The translations under genes were made by a program, and so were the position numbers. From Flammeovirgaceae bacterium UBA2371 (GTDB taxonomy: Bacteria > Bacteroidota > Bacteroidia > Cytophagales > Cyclobacteriaceae), in the NCBI GenBank assembly GCA_002345965.1, contig DDTF01000050.1, positions 29,318 to 93,317 on the forward strand: a DNA stretch of 64,000 nucleotides, read 5' to 3'. The first letter of the stretch is position 1; every line of letters begins with the position of its first letter. The notes under the pieces were generated by a model. That model did not search any database and was not told the DNA's origin. It worked only from the letters and a program-made list of their open reading frames with translations. This document shows, one piece after another, positions 56,772 through 64,000 of the stretch.

Positions 56772-57974
56772 CTAGTTTTTGAGCCATTGCTCGGGATCTA
56801 CCGGAGCGGTATTTTTCCTGATTTGAAATCTAAGTTCAGAAATCCCGTCCCCATTGGTAAGCACTTGACCAATTTCCTGATTGGTACTCACTTTTTGACC
56901 TTTATTAACCAATACTTCTTTTAAACCTGAATACACCGTAAAGTAATCGCCATGACTAATGATGACTGAGTTGCCAATGGACGGAATAAAAGCCACTGCT
57001 CTTACCTCCCCTTCAAAGATGGCCTTTACCTTTTCGTTTTGTTTGGTTTGAATATTGATACCATCATTCTGTAAAATGATTCTCTTCAACACGGGGTGAT
57101 TTTGCCTTCCGAATTTTTGTGAAATAAAACCTGACGCAGGCCAGGCAAACTTGGTTTTGTTGCCTTCAAAAGTGGCTGACATGGCCACAGCCGCATCAAC
57201 AGTTTTTGTTGTTTTGGCAGCTTTGGCTTCACGTGCAGCACGTTCCATCTCTTCTTTGATGATGTCGCTAATGAGTTTATCCAATTTGGCGACTGCCTTA
57301 CGTGTTTCTTCCAATTCCACTTTCAACTTTTTCTCTTCTTTTTCAAGGCTCTTAACAAGCGCACTTTGTTTGCCTTTCAGGTTAGCCAATTGATGATTTT
57401 CTTTTAACTGATCTGAGAGCAACGCGCTTTTTTCATCTTTAATGTTTTGCGTTTCTTTAATCTGATCCGATAGGATGGACTGAACCCGTGTGATTACTTC
57501 GGCTTGATCCTTTCGTGCCGCGCTGTACTGCTCCATGTATTTCAATCGCATCAGTAATTGATCAAAGCTAGAAGACGAAAACAAGAACATTAACTTGTTT
57601 AGTTTACCACTCGCTTTTTGGGTGGCAAAGAGCATAGCGGCATACTCCTTCTTGAGTTGCCCAAGGTCATCTTCAAGTGCGTTGATGATTCCGGATTTTT
57701 TACTGATATCAGAGTTCAGTAAGGAGATTTCATTTTGGATGGCGCGAATGAGTCCTTCCTGTTGCTGAATTCTTTGATTTAAAGCGGCCAGTTCACCAAG
57801 TGAATTCTTTTTCTGTTGCCCTGTTTCTGCCAGAATGCGCTCTGTCTCTTCAATTTTTTTGAGATTTTCCTGCTTCTCTTTTTGCAGTTGTGTTTTTGAC
57901 TTTTGAGCGTGAACCCCAAAAGTGACTAGGAAAAGTAGAAAGACAATAAAAAAAAACCGACTATCTCCTTTCAT
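56772..57974 (-). CDS. EnvC-like amidase activator with degenerate LytM domain
   Basis: A 400-residue secreted protein: signal peptide (about 1-24), a long coiled coil (about 25-250, many KEK/EE heptads) and a C-terminal M23/LytM domain (about 285-398). The LytM zinc residues are absent: the usual HxGID position reads NDGIN, and the HxH position reads ELRFQIR. This is the state of E. coli EnvC, which does not cut peptidoglycan itself but activates an amidase at the septum. The same role is the best guess. It overlaps the DUF4292 gene by 14 bp. Confidence 0.9.
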   Translation of the reverse strand: MKGDSRFFFIVFLLFLVTFGVHAQKSKTQLQKEKQENLKKIEETERILAETGQQKKNSLGELAALNQRIQQQEGLIRAIQNEISLLNSDISKKSGIINALEDDLGQLKKEYAAMLFATQKASGKLNKLMFLFSSSSFDQLLMRLKYMEQYSAARKDQAEVITRVQSILSDQIKETQNIKDEKSALLSDQLKENHQLANLKGKQSALVKSLEKEEKKLKVELEETRKAVAKLDKLISDIIKEEMERAAREAKAAKTTKTVDAAVAMSATFEGNKTKFAWPASGFISQKFGRQNHPVLKRIILQNDGINIQTKQNEKVKAIFEGEVRAVAFIPSIGNSVIISHGDYFTVYSGLKEVLVNKGQKVSTNQEIGQVLTNGDGISELRFQIRKNTAPVDPEQWLKN

Positions 57975-58713
57975 ATTTACGCGGGATGTTGAACGGGAAT
58001 CTCAGTTCCTTGTCGCCCACCTCGGCTTTGTTGTATTCAAAGGTAATGACGTTGTTCAGTGCGCCAGCAGGTGTTTTGTAAAAAAGATTTATAATTCCGT
58101 TATAGGGGAAGATTCTGTTTTCAACCGCCTGAAAATTGGTATAGTTCAGTGTGATAGCATTTTTGGTGTCTTCCTCAGTTAGCTCTACTTTTTCAATTTT
58201 AGAAAGTGAAGCGTTTATATAGTTTTTAATGAAAACGGTCCCATTTCTTTGTGCCAGCAAATCGTAAGTAGCCTGTCTCTCCACGATGTCCTCCGGGCTG
58301 CGGGATTGAATGAGGTTGCCCAGAAATGCTGCCTGAATCACCTTGTAATTGATTTTAAAATTAAATCGCTTGGATAATTCGGCATAGTCAAAAACATAAT
58401 ATTCTTTGTCAACAGTGCTAACAATGGTAATAGAATCCTGATTGATGAGTGCCTTTCCACCCTGAACACCAATTACTGAGAAGGTCATCCAAATCACACT
58501 GTCTTTTCTTACTCGAATGGTTGCCTTTACTTCTCTTTCTTTCTTTCCATCATTGTAGTTGAGCCGCGCTTTACCTTGAAAATATTCAAAATCAATTTCC
58601 TGAATAGCTAGTGTTTTGGATAATTCACCACCAACCAATGGAGTTGCTTTCTTGCTGCAAGCCTGAAAGAGAAGTGGGATTGCCAATAAAAGTGTTATGA
58701 ACCTTTTATGCAT
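57961..58713 (-). CDS. DUF4292 lipoprotein
   Basis: A 250-residue lipoprotein (lipobox LFQAC, Cys near residue 19). Strand-rich body with FEYFQGKARLNYNDGKKEREV, VIWMTFSVIGVQGGKALINQ and YYVFDYAELSKRFN, matching DUF4292, a Bacteroidota family related in fold to LolA/LolB-type lipoprotein carriers. A role in outer-membrane lipoprotein handling is therefore possible but unproven. It lies between the TPR gene (48 bp) and the EnvC-like gene (14 bp overlap) and is probably cotranscribed with both. Confidence 0.85.
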   Translation of the reverse strand: MHKRFITLLLAIPLLFQACSKKATPLVGGELSKTLAIQEIDFEYFQGKARLNYNDGKKEREVKATIRVRKDSVIWMTFSVIGVQGGKALINQDSITIVSTVDKEYYVFDYAELSKRFNFKINYKVIQAAFLGNLIQSRSPEDIVERQATYDLLAQRNGTVFIKNYINASLSKIEKVELTEEDTKNAITLNYTNFQAVENRIFPYNGIINLFYKTPAGALNNVITFEYNKAEVGDKELRFPFNIPRKYERR

Positions 58714-58761
58714 GTGAAACCTTCAAATTACTGAAAACACTAAAAATTGAGCCTAAAATAA

Positions 58762-60525
58762 TCAATACAGCCTTCTGTTGGCGATCTTTTTATCTATAAG
58801 TTCATTGGTGGCATCCAATGATTTTGCTTTCTCCCACTGCTTTACGGCATCATCAATGTTGCCGAGTTTGAATAAAATATCCCCATAGTGCTCAAAAAAG
58901 GTAGAATTGGTAGGGTCCGACTGGATAACCTTTTCCATTATTTTTTTCGCTTCCTTGTATTTTGCCCTGCTAAAAAGTACCCACGCATAGGTATCGAGGT
59001 AAGAATTGTTATCGGGATTGTTTTTGACTACCAAAGCCGCCATTTTTTCGGCTTTCTCTAAAGATTCATTGCGCAGTGCCAGGTAATAGCTGTAATTGTT
59101 CAAAATCAGATAGTTATTGGGATTGAAGGCCAAGGCGGCATCATAGGCTTCATCTGACTTCTTGTAGTCTTTCATGGCGTTGTAGATGTCGCCCAACAAA
59201 CCGTTGATCTCGCTTACCATTCCTTCATTATTGGAGGAGAGTCTTTTGGCTTGTTCTAGTGAAAAGGCAGCCTCCTTATTATTGTTTTTTCTAGAATGGG
59301 CATAGCCATTGAAGTAATACAGCATTGCCTGATTGGGGAACAATTCCAATCCTTGCTCACTATGAACGATGATACTGTCCAGCTCGTTGGTTTGGGTTTC
59401 CAGGTAAAGCAGGTTTTGCCATGCCTCAAAGCTGGTGGATCCTTTTCTGATTGCTGCAAGGTATTCTCTTTTGGCCTCTTCGTTTTTTTCAAGTCCGAGG
59501 TACAAATCGCCACCCACAATATTCACATTGGGCTCATTGGGATGTCCCTCTTTAAGTTGATGATAAAGGTCAAAGGTAAATGCTTCCAAAGCCGGGTCAA
59601 CATTGCCACTGCCTCTCTGTTGATTAAGTGTGGCTGCATATGTGCTCACCACAATAATTTTACTGCTCACATCCACATTGGGATCACTAAAAACTTCTTG
59701 CAGGTATTTTTTTGCTTTTTCCTCCTGTTTGTTATCGCGGTAAAAGCCTGCCAACAACATCTTTGCGCTTCCGGCTTCAGGATGATCAGCAATAAACTTC
59801 TCGATCACCTCTATTGCTTTGGGTAATTGCTTTTGCCTTGAAAGTATTTCCGCGAAATTCATGGCATAACTTTCTTCATCGGGGAAAGCATCCAGCAATT
59901 TTTCGCCTTCTATGATGGCCTCTTTGACCTTCCCTTCATCGAAATAAATTCTTTGTTTGTTAAGGGAAGAAATTTCATTCACACCTAGAAGTGACTCCGC
60001 CCTGTTGTAAGTTTTTATGGCATCATCATTTTTATTGTCGTATTGGTAGATGGCCGCAAGCTGATACAAATACTCTTCTGTTCCATTCACTTCCTTCATC
60101 ATGGTCTCTAACAGTTGCGCTGCTTTCGAGAAGTTGGTCAGATTGGAATAGATAGAGGAGGCCAGAAGATAAAAATATTTATTCTTTTTGTCCAGCTTCA
60201 AGGCGGCTTCAATACTGACAGAAGCTTTAATGAGGTCTTCTTCTTTGTTACTTCTGGAAAGAATCTCCGCTATCTTGTAGTGTACGGTGCCGTTCTCAGG
60301 ATTTAACTCACTCACCCTTTGAAAATACAGGAGTGCCTTGGCGAAATCTTCCAGCATAAAGTGCTTCTCCGCTTCTATAAAATAGAATTCAGCTTCGCGG
60401 AGTCGTGCGGCAGAAGGCTCTTGGGTTGATGCCTTCTTCTTTTTATCCTTTTGAGCGTAGGCGGTGGTGGTGAGGCCAACCATTAGACCCAATAGAATGA
60501 GTACAAAATGAATTTTTTTTGTCAA
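58762..60525 (-). CDS. Periplasmic TPR-repeat protein
   Basis: A tetratricopeptide-repeat protein of 587 residues from the TTG at 60525. The frame also opens at ATG 60585, but that start would overlap the nucleotidyltransferase gene by 50 bp and put about 20 polar residues before the signal peptide. The TTG lies 10 bp after that gene's stop and leads straight into the hydrophobic core, ending YAQ. At least ten TPR units fill about residues 35-580, for example AEFYFIEAEKHFMLEDFAKA and FNPNNYLILNNYSYYLAL. Such proteins scaffold complexes; no partner can be named. Downstream is the DUF4292 gene. Confidence 0.85.
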   Translation of the reverse strand: MTKKIHFVLILLGLMVGLTTTAYAQKDKKKKASTQEPSAARLREAEFYFIEAEKHFMLEDFAKALLYFQRVSELNPENGTVHYKIAEILSRSNKEEDLIKASVSIEAALKLDKKNKYFYLLASSIYSNLTNFSKAAQLLETMMKEVNGTEEYLYQLAAIYQYDNKNDDAIKTYNRAESLLGVNEISSLNKQRIYFDEGKVKEAIIEGEKLLDAFPDEESYAMNFAEILSRQKQLPKAIEVIEKFIADHPEAGSAKMLLAGFYRDNKQEEKAKKYLQEVFSDPNVDVSSKIIVVSTYAATLNQQRGSGNVDPALEAFTFDLYHQLKEGHPNEPNVNIVGGDLYLGLEKNEEAKREYLAAIRKGSTSFEAWQNLLYLETQTNELDSIIVHSEQGLELFPNQAMLYYFNGYAHSRKNNNKEAAFSLEQAKRLSSNNEGMVSEINGLLGDIYNAMKDYKKSDEAYDAALAFNPNNYLILNNYSYYLALRNESLEKAEKMAALVVKNNPDNNSYLDTYAWVLFSRAKYKEAKKIMEKVIQSDPTNSTFFEHYGDILFKLGNIDDAVKQWEKAKSLDATNELIDKKIANRRLY

Positions 60526-60535
60526 CGTAGAGTGA

Positions 60536-61537
60536 TTAATTGGTGCTGTAGTCTCCCAGGCTGAGGTCTTCCGACTTTCCTTCAAAATTAACGAAATTCC
60601 CCAACATGCTATTGTCTAAAACGGCATTATGGACCAAACAGTTCTTCTGAATAATTGAATTGGTAATGCGTGAGTCCCTTATTATGGTGGAGGCGCCTAT
60701 CGAGACGTGAGGCCCAACCACAGAATTCCTGATGGTGACATTTTCTCCAATAAAGCAAGGGGGAATCACCACCGCGTTGACTAGTGTAACTGTATCGTCT
60801 ATCAGTGGTTGGTTTTTGATAAATTCCAGGTATCGCTTGTTGGTGTCCACCATTGCATCTTTGTTGCCACAATCGAGCCATTCATCCACCTGGCCTGGTA
60901 TAAACCTGGCGCCATTTTTTTTCATGCGTTCGAGCGCAGTGGTGAACTGGAATTCGCCTTTTTCTTTGATGTCGTTGTCGATCAGGTACTGCATTTCTTT
61001 TTGCAGCAACTCTCCATTTTTGAAATAATAAATACCAATGATGGCCAGATCAGAAACAAATTCAGAAGGCTTCTCTACCAACTCAATAATTTCATTCTTG
61101 CCATTCAGTTTGACTACTCCAAATTGAGAAGGATCATCTACTTGTTGTACCCAAATCACTCCATCCTGTTCCGTGTCAAGTACAAAACTGGTTCGGAACA
61201 GTGTGTCGGCAAATGCGATAATCACTTTTCCTTTGATGATCTCCCTGGCAAACAACAAGGCATGAGATATGCCTAAAGCTTCCTGCTGATAATAAATCTT
61301 CCCTTCTGCTCCAACCTCTTTCGCGACAGCAATGAGGTCGGCTTCTACCTGTTTACCAAAGCTGGGGTGCAGAATAAATCCAATGACGTCAATTTTTTCG
61401 GGACAAACTTTGGCGATGTCTTCAACCAAACGGTGTACAATTGGTTTGCCAGCAATAGGTAGGAGGGGCTTTGCCGTAGTGAGCGTATGGGGTCGAAGTC
61501 TTTTGCCGATGCCTGCCATCGGAATAATGATGTTCAT
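60536..61537 (-). CDS. Sugar-phosphate nucleotidyltransferase with left-handed helix
   Basis: A 333-residue enzyme that activates a sugar-1-phosphate with an NTP. The catalytic domain is about residues 1-240 (IIPMAGIGKRLRPHTLTTAKPLLPI signature region, FADTLFR metal Asp), and a C-terminal left-handed beta-helix is about 255-325, with hexapeptide repeats (VTIRNSVVGPHVSIG, TIIRDSRI). This plan is shared by glucose-1-phosphate thymidylyl/uridylyltransferases. It lies 23 bp after the flippase gene, so the pair may supply and export a cell-surface glycan. The exact sugar is unknown. Confidence 0.9.
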   Translation of the reverse strand: MNIIIPMAGIGKRLRPHTLTTAKPLLPIAGKPIVHRLVEDIAKVCPEKIDVIGFILHPSFGKQVEADLIAVAKEVGAEGKIYYQQEALGISHALLFAREIIKGKVIIAFADTLFRTSFVLDTEQDGVIWVQQVDDPSQFGVVKLNGKNEIIELVEKPSEFVSDLAIIGIYYFKNGELLQKEMQYLIDNDIKEKGEFQFTTALERMKKNGARFIPGQVDEWLDCGNKDAMVDTNKRYLEFIKNQPLIDDTVTLVNAVVIPPCFIGENVTIRNSVVGPHVSIGASTIIRDSRITNSIIQKNCLVHNAVLDNSMLGNFVNFEGKSEDLSLGDYSTN

Positions 61538-61560
61538 GATTGAATTGGATTAAAACTGTA

Positions 61561-63057
61561 TTACTGATTGGTTAAATTCTTTCTCTCCTGCGCGTACGCA
61601 GTACCCAAAAAAATAATTAGGATAGATGAATGGAAACCAAAGGCTACCCACGTGTTGTCAAATGAAAATTGATTGGATATCACTATTAATATAACGGCAA
61701 ATAAAATATAGCCAAGACCGCCCAAAATGTTGTAGGGAATGGCATAGTGTTTTTGCCCAATAAGATAACAAGCGGCTGCCATACTGAAGTAACAAGCCAA
61801 CGATGCCCAGCTACTGCCTACATATCCCCAAATGGGAATCAGAATAAAATTAAGTACAATGGTAATGATGGCTCCACCTACTGTAATTGCGGTACCATAA
61901 TAAGTTTTGTCTGTCAGCTTAAACCAAACTGAAAAATTATAGTACACACCAAGGAATAAATATCCGGCCAGCAGAATGGGTACTGTTACTAGTCCCTCAT
62001 AGTAGGCTTCGCCACCAACCAAAAATTTGAGTAGGTCAATGTTGATGGTAACGGCCAGCAGAATAAAGCTGGTGACGATGACAAAGAAGTGGTTGACTCT
62101 GGCAAACAGTTCTGGGGAATCTTTATCTTTTGCATTACTGAAGAAAAAGGGCTCTGCAGCAAAGCGAAATGCCTGAATGGCAAGACTCATGATGACCGCG
62201 TATTTATAGGCGGCAGAAAATACACCTATCGCATACATTGAACTTTTTTCATCGTAAAAATTTTCGGGCAACCACCACTCCAGAGTCCAGCGACTGAACA
62301 TCTCGTTGGTCATGCCTGCCAGGCCTGTCAACATTACTGGATAGGCATATTTGAACATGGCGGTGAAAATTTCCTTGTCAATTTTAGGTCGCCAGGATGC
62401 CAGTATTTTGATGAAAAATAAAATGTAAAAGCCATTGGCTATCAAGTTGGCGAGGAAGACATACTCTATGCCGTAGCGACTTTCTTGGGAGGCCGCATCT
62501 GTAAGTCTTTTGATATCGAAAGAAATTTCGCCCTGAACAAGCCAATCCGCTATAATAAAAAAGTAAATATTGAGACCTATAAGAATCAATACATTTACAA
62601 TTCGTGCGAAAGCAAACTTCAGTGGTTTTTTTTCTAACCGCAGTCTGGCAAATGGCAATGCCACTATACCATCAATGGCCATGATGATGGCCAGCCAAAT
62701 AATATAATGTTCTTTGCCAGCAATAGACAGACTCGAGGCTATAGGGTTGGCAAAAATTATGAACAGGCCGGAGAGTGTAAGGCTAAGAGTAACAACAGTA
62801 GTTTGAGCAATGTTGAAAACCCGTTTGGGGTCACTACCTTCTCGGGTGGCAAACCTGAAATAAGCCGTCTCCATACCAAAGGTGTATACGATATTGAGAA
62901 AGGCAACGAAGACATACAGGTAGCTGATGACACCGTAATCTTCAGGATTGAAAACCCTTGTATGCAATGGGAAGAGAAGGAAATTGAGGAACCTGGGGAC
63001 GATACTTCCCAATCCATACAATGCCGTTTCTCCTGCTAGTTTAGAAATCTTGCTCAA
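61561..63057 (-). CDS. Polysaccharide flippase (Wzx/MATE-like)
   Basis: A 498-residue membrane protein with about 14 hydrophobic helices, of the polysaccharide-biosynthesis/oligosaccharide-flippase (MOP) superfamily. The N-terminal LAGETALYGLGSIVPRFLNF is typical. It would flip lipid-linked sugars across the inner membrane. The start is TTG at 63055-63057, which directly precedes the conserved MSKISKLAGET start; no nearer ATG fits. It opens a long minus-strand gene run and is divergent from the repeat protein at 63350. Confidence 0.9.
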   Translation of the reverse strand: MSKISKLAGETALYGLGSIVPRFLNFLLFPLHTRVFNPEDYGVISYLYVFVAFLNIVYTFGMETAYFRFATREGSDPKRVFNIAQTTVVTLSLTLSGLFIIFANPIASSLSIAGKEHYIIWLAIIMAIDGIVALPFARLRLEKKPLKFAFARIVNVLILIGLNIYFFIIADWLVQGEISFDIKRLTDAASQESRYGIEYVFLANLIANGFYILFFIKILASWRPKIDKEIFTAMFKYAYPVMLTGLAGMTNEMFSRWTLEWWLPENFYDEKSSMYAIGVFSAAYKYAVIMSLAIQAFRFAAEPFFFSNAKDKDSPELFARVNHFFVIVTSFILLAVTINIDLLKFLVGGEAYYEGLVTVPILLAGYLFLGVYYNFSVWFKLTDKTYYGTAITVGGAIITIVLNFILIPIWGYVGSSWASLACYFSMAAACYLIGQKHYAIPYNILGGLGYILFAVILIVISNQFSFDNTWVAFGFHSSILIIFLGTAYAQERKNLTNQ

Positions 63058-63349
63058 TGCGCGTAAAAATGGGTTTTAAGATTCGTAAAAGGAAAGATTC
63101 TTTCTTTTTCTATTCACTACCCTCCTCATGCCCCGGCCCATTAAATATGATTCAAATACTAGGTAATAGAGCAGTAGGATTGACATAGAATTCCTAAAAA
63201 TGGAGAAATTTTGGGACATCTATTCTCATATTGGGAATAGTCTTACATGTGTGGTCTTTTAAAATGATCACAATTAGCGATTATATGACGATTTTGTGCA
63301 TTTTGCCTCAAAAAGTTACATAGGTGTAATTTTTGGTATGTATGTCATC

Positions 63350-64000
63350 ATGAAAGCATTAGTTAACACCACGAACAAATCTATGAGGCTCCTGGCAATG
63401 ATTATTTTCTTTATAGCAGCCTTTGCCTTTCAAACTAAAGGCAATACCATAAATAGTCCTGGTAATTGGGACAATGCAGGTATATGGTCAGGAAGCAATA
63501 TTGCTGATAACGTAAGTGAAGATGTAAACTTTACCAACTCAATAGGTACCGTAACGGTTCGAAATACTTTCAATTACACAGTGGGTAATGTAAGCATGGG
63601 CAAAGAAAACACACTCACTATTGCCAATGGTGGTACGCTTAATATTGGTTCATCTGGCAACGCCAGAAATTTCACTTCTGACAAAAATACGACCGTAAAC
63701 GTTTTCGGAACGCTGATCGTTTGGGGAAACTTTACTGTGAATAAAGAACTTACATTGATTGTTACGGGTACACTGATCATCAAAGGGAATATTATTATGG
63801 ATAAGGAAGCCGACTTGAATGTGTCGGGAAACGTTACCATTGATGGTAATTTTGTTGCAGATAAAGAAGCGGCTGTAAATGTTGACGGTAATGTTACCAT
63901 TGGAGGCAGTTTAACTGTAGGAAACGACTCAACACTGACTGGCTCTGGTAGTATGACCGTTAATGGCAGTTGTTCAGATGGCAACTCATCTTTTTGTGGT
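63350..64000 (+). CDS. Secreted tandem-repeat protein (3' end outside window)
   Basis: I translated this frame; it stays open to the window edge (217 residues). The ATG at 63350 gives a signal peptide (RLLAMIIFFIAAFAF); an in-frame ATG at 63338 is possible. The mature start (SPGNWDNAGIWSGSN) is typical of Bacteroidota surface proteins exported by the type IX system. From residue 111, five units of exactly 20 residues follow, consensus about D-K-E-a-x-l-n-V-x-G-n-v-t-I-x-G-n-f-t-V, as in a beta-solenoid. The divergent gap (63058-63349) carries a 6-bp inverted repeat, CTATTC/GAATAG. An adhesin or structural role is inferred; the C-terminal sorting domain is not visible. Confidence 0.8.
   Translation, partial: MKALVNTTNKSMRLLAMIIFFIAAFAFQTKGNTINSPGNWDNAGIWSGSNIADNVSEDVNFTNSIGTVTVRNTFNYTVGNVSMGKENTLTIANGGTLNIGSSGNARNFTSDKNTTVNVFGTLIVWGNFTVNKELTLIVTGTLIIKGNIIMDKEADLNVSGNVTIDGNFVADKEAAVNVDGNVTIGGSLTVGNDSTLTGSGSMTVNGSCSDGNSSFCG
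63680..63979 (+). repeat. Five 60-bp tandem repeats coding 20-residue units
   Basis: Units begin at 63680, 63740, 63800, 63860 and 63920, in phase with the reading frame. Units 3 and 4 are the most alike (DKEADLNVSGNVTIDGNFVA and DKEAAVNVDGNVTIGGSLTV); unit 5 is divergent. No insertion breaks the 60-bp period. Confidence 0.85.

Noticed and set aside
59296..59826. 176-residue plus-strand open frame
   Set aside because: Antisense to the TPR gene; Cys/Phe-rich composition is typical of a shadow frame.
63680..63979. Regular repeats that could suggest a CRISPR array
   Set aside because: Units are 60 bp, in reading frame and without unique spacers; they vary at the codon level as a protein repeat does.
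63574..63984. 136-residue minus-strand frame that looks like a repeat protein
   Set aside because: It is the complement of the 60-bp repeats of the plus-strand gene; a periodic DNA sequence gives a periodic shadow.

Overview
The window comes from a Bacteroidota genome, most likely class Cytophagia. The markers are a 2385-residue SprA (type IX secretion outer-membrane channel), a FecI/FecR/TonB-receptor operon with a DUF4249 partner, DUF5916, DUF4837 and DUF4292 proteins, Bacteroidota-style -7 boxes (TAnnTTTG-like) and almost no Shine-Dalgarno signals. Base composition looks moderate and AT-leaning; I did not compute it. I see no tRNA, rRNA, CRISPR array, insertion sequence or prophage, and no gene-free stretch reaches 300 bases.

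Layout. 1-5 kb: envelope genes on the minus strand (a VOC-domain lipoprotein cut by the window edge, a DUF5916 outer-membrane protein, a cupin-like secreted protein, a Tat-exported class V aminotransferase). 5-11.3 kb: an ECF sigma factor, FecR anti-sigma, TonB-dependent receptor, DUF4249 lipoprotein and an unrecognised lipoprotein. Two matching promoter-like sites (TAAGGGTAA-N12-GTGTT) precede fecR and the last lipoprotein and suggest one regulon. 11.4-18 kb: NSS-family transporter, methyltransferase, CvfB-like S1 protein, then the divergent oxyR/katG peroxide-response pair. 18-25.6 kb: AT-rich membrane protein, orphan FMN glutamate-synthase-like protein, a hypothetical, a BamA-like barrel protein and a large M14 peptidase.

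25.8-34.5 kb: an MltF-like transglycosylase, then a kynurenine/NAD region. 3-hydroxyanthranilate dioxygenase, kynureninase and kynurenine monooxygenase lie on the minus strand. Divergent from them is a tight four-gene operon: an SDR without its catalytic Tyr/Lys, an aminomuconate-semialdehyde-type dehydrogenase, PnuC and NadR. This couples tryptophan breakdown with nicotinamide-riboside salvage. 34.6-40.7 kb: SSS symporter, sugar nucleotidyltransferase plus APH-fold sugar kinase, a duplicated-domain secreted protein and an M28 peptidase.

40.7-63 kb: a long minus-strand run read from high to low coordinate: flippase, sugar nucleotidyltransferase, TPR protein, DUF4292 lipoprotein, EnvC-like amidase activator, TatA, GatA, LysM transglycosylase, DUF4837 lipoprotein, malic enzyme, RuvA, SprA, GcvH, LipA. 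It mixes envelope assembly, protein export and core metabolism. The right edge holds the start of a secreted protein built from 20-residue (60-bp) tandem repeats.
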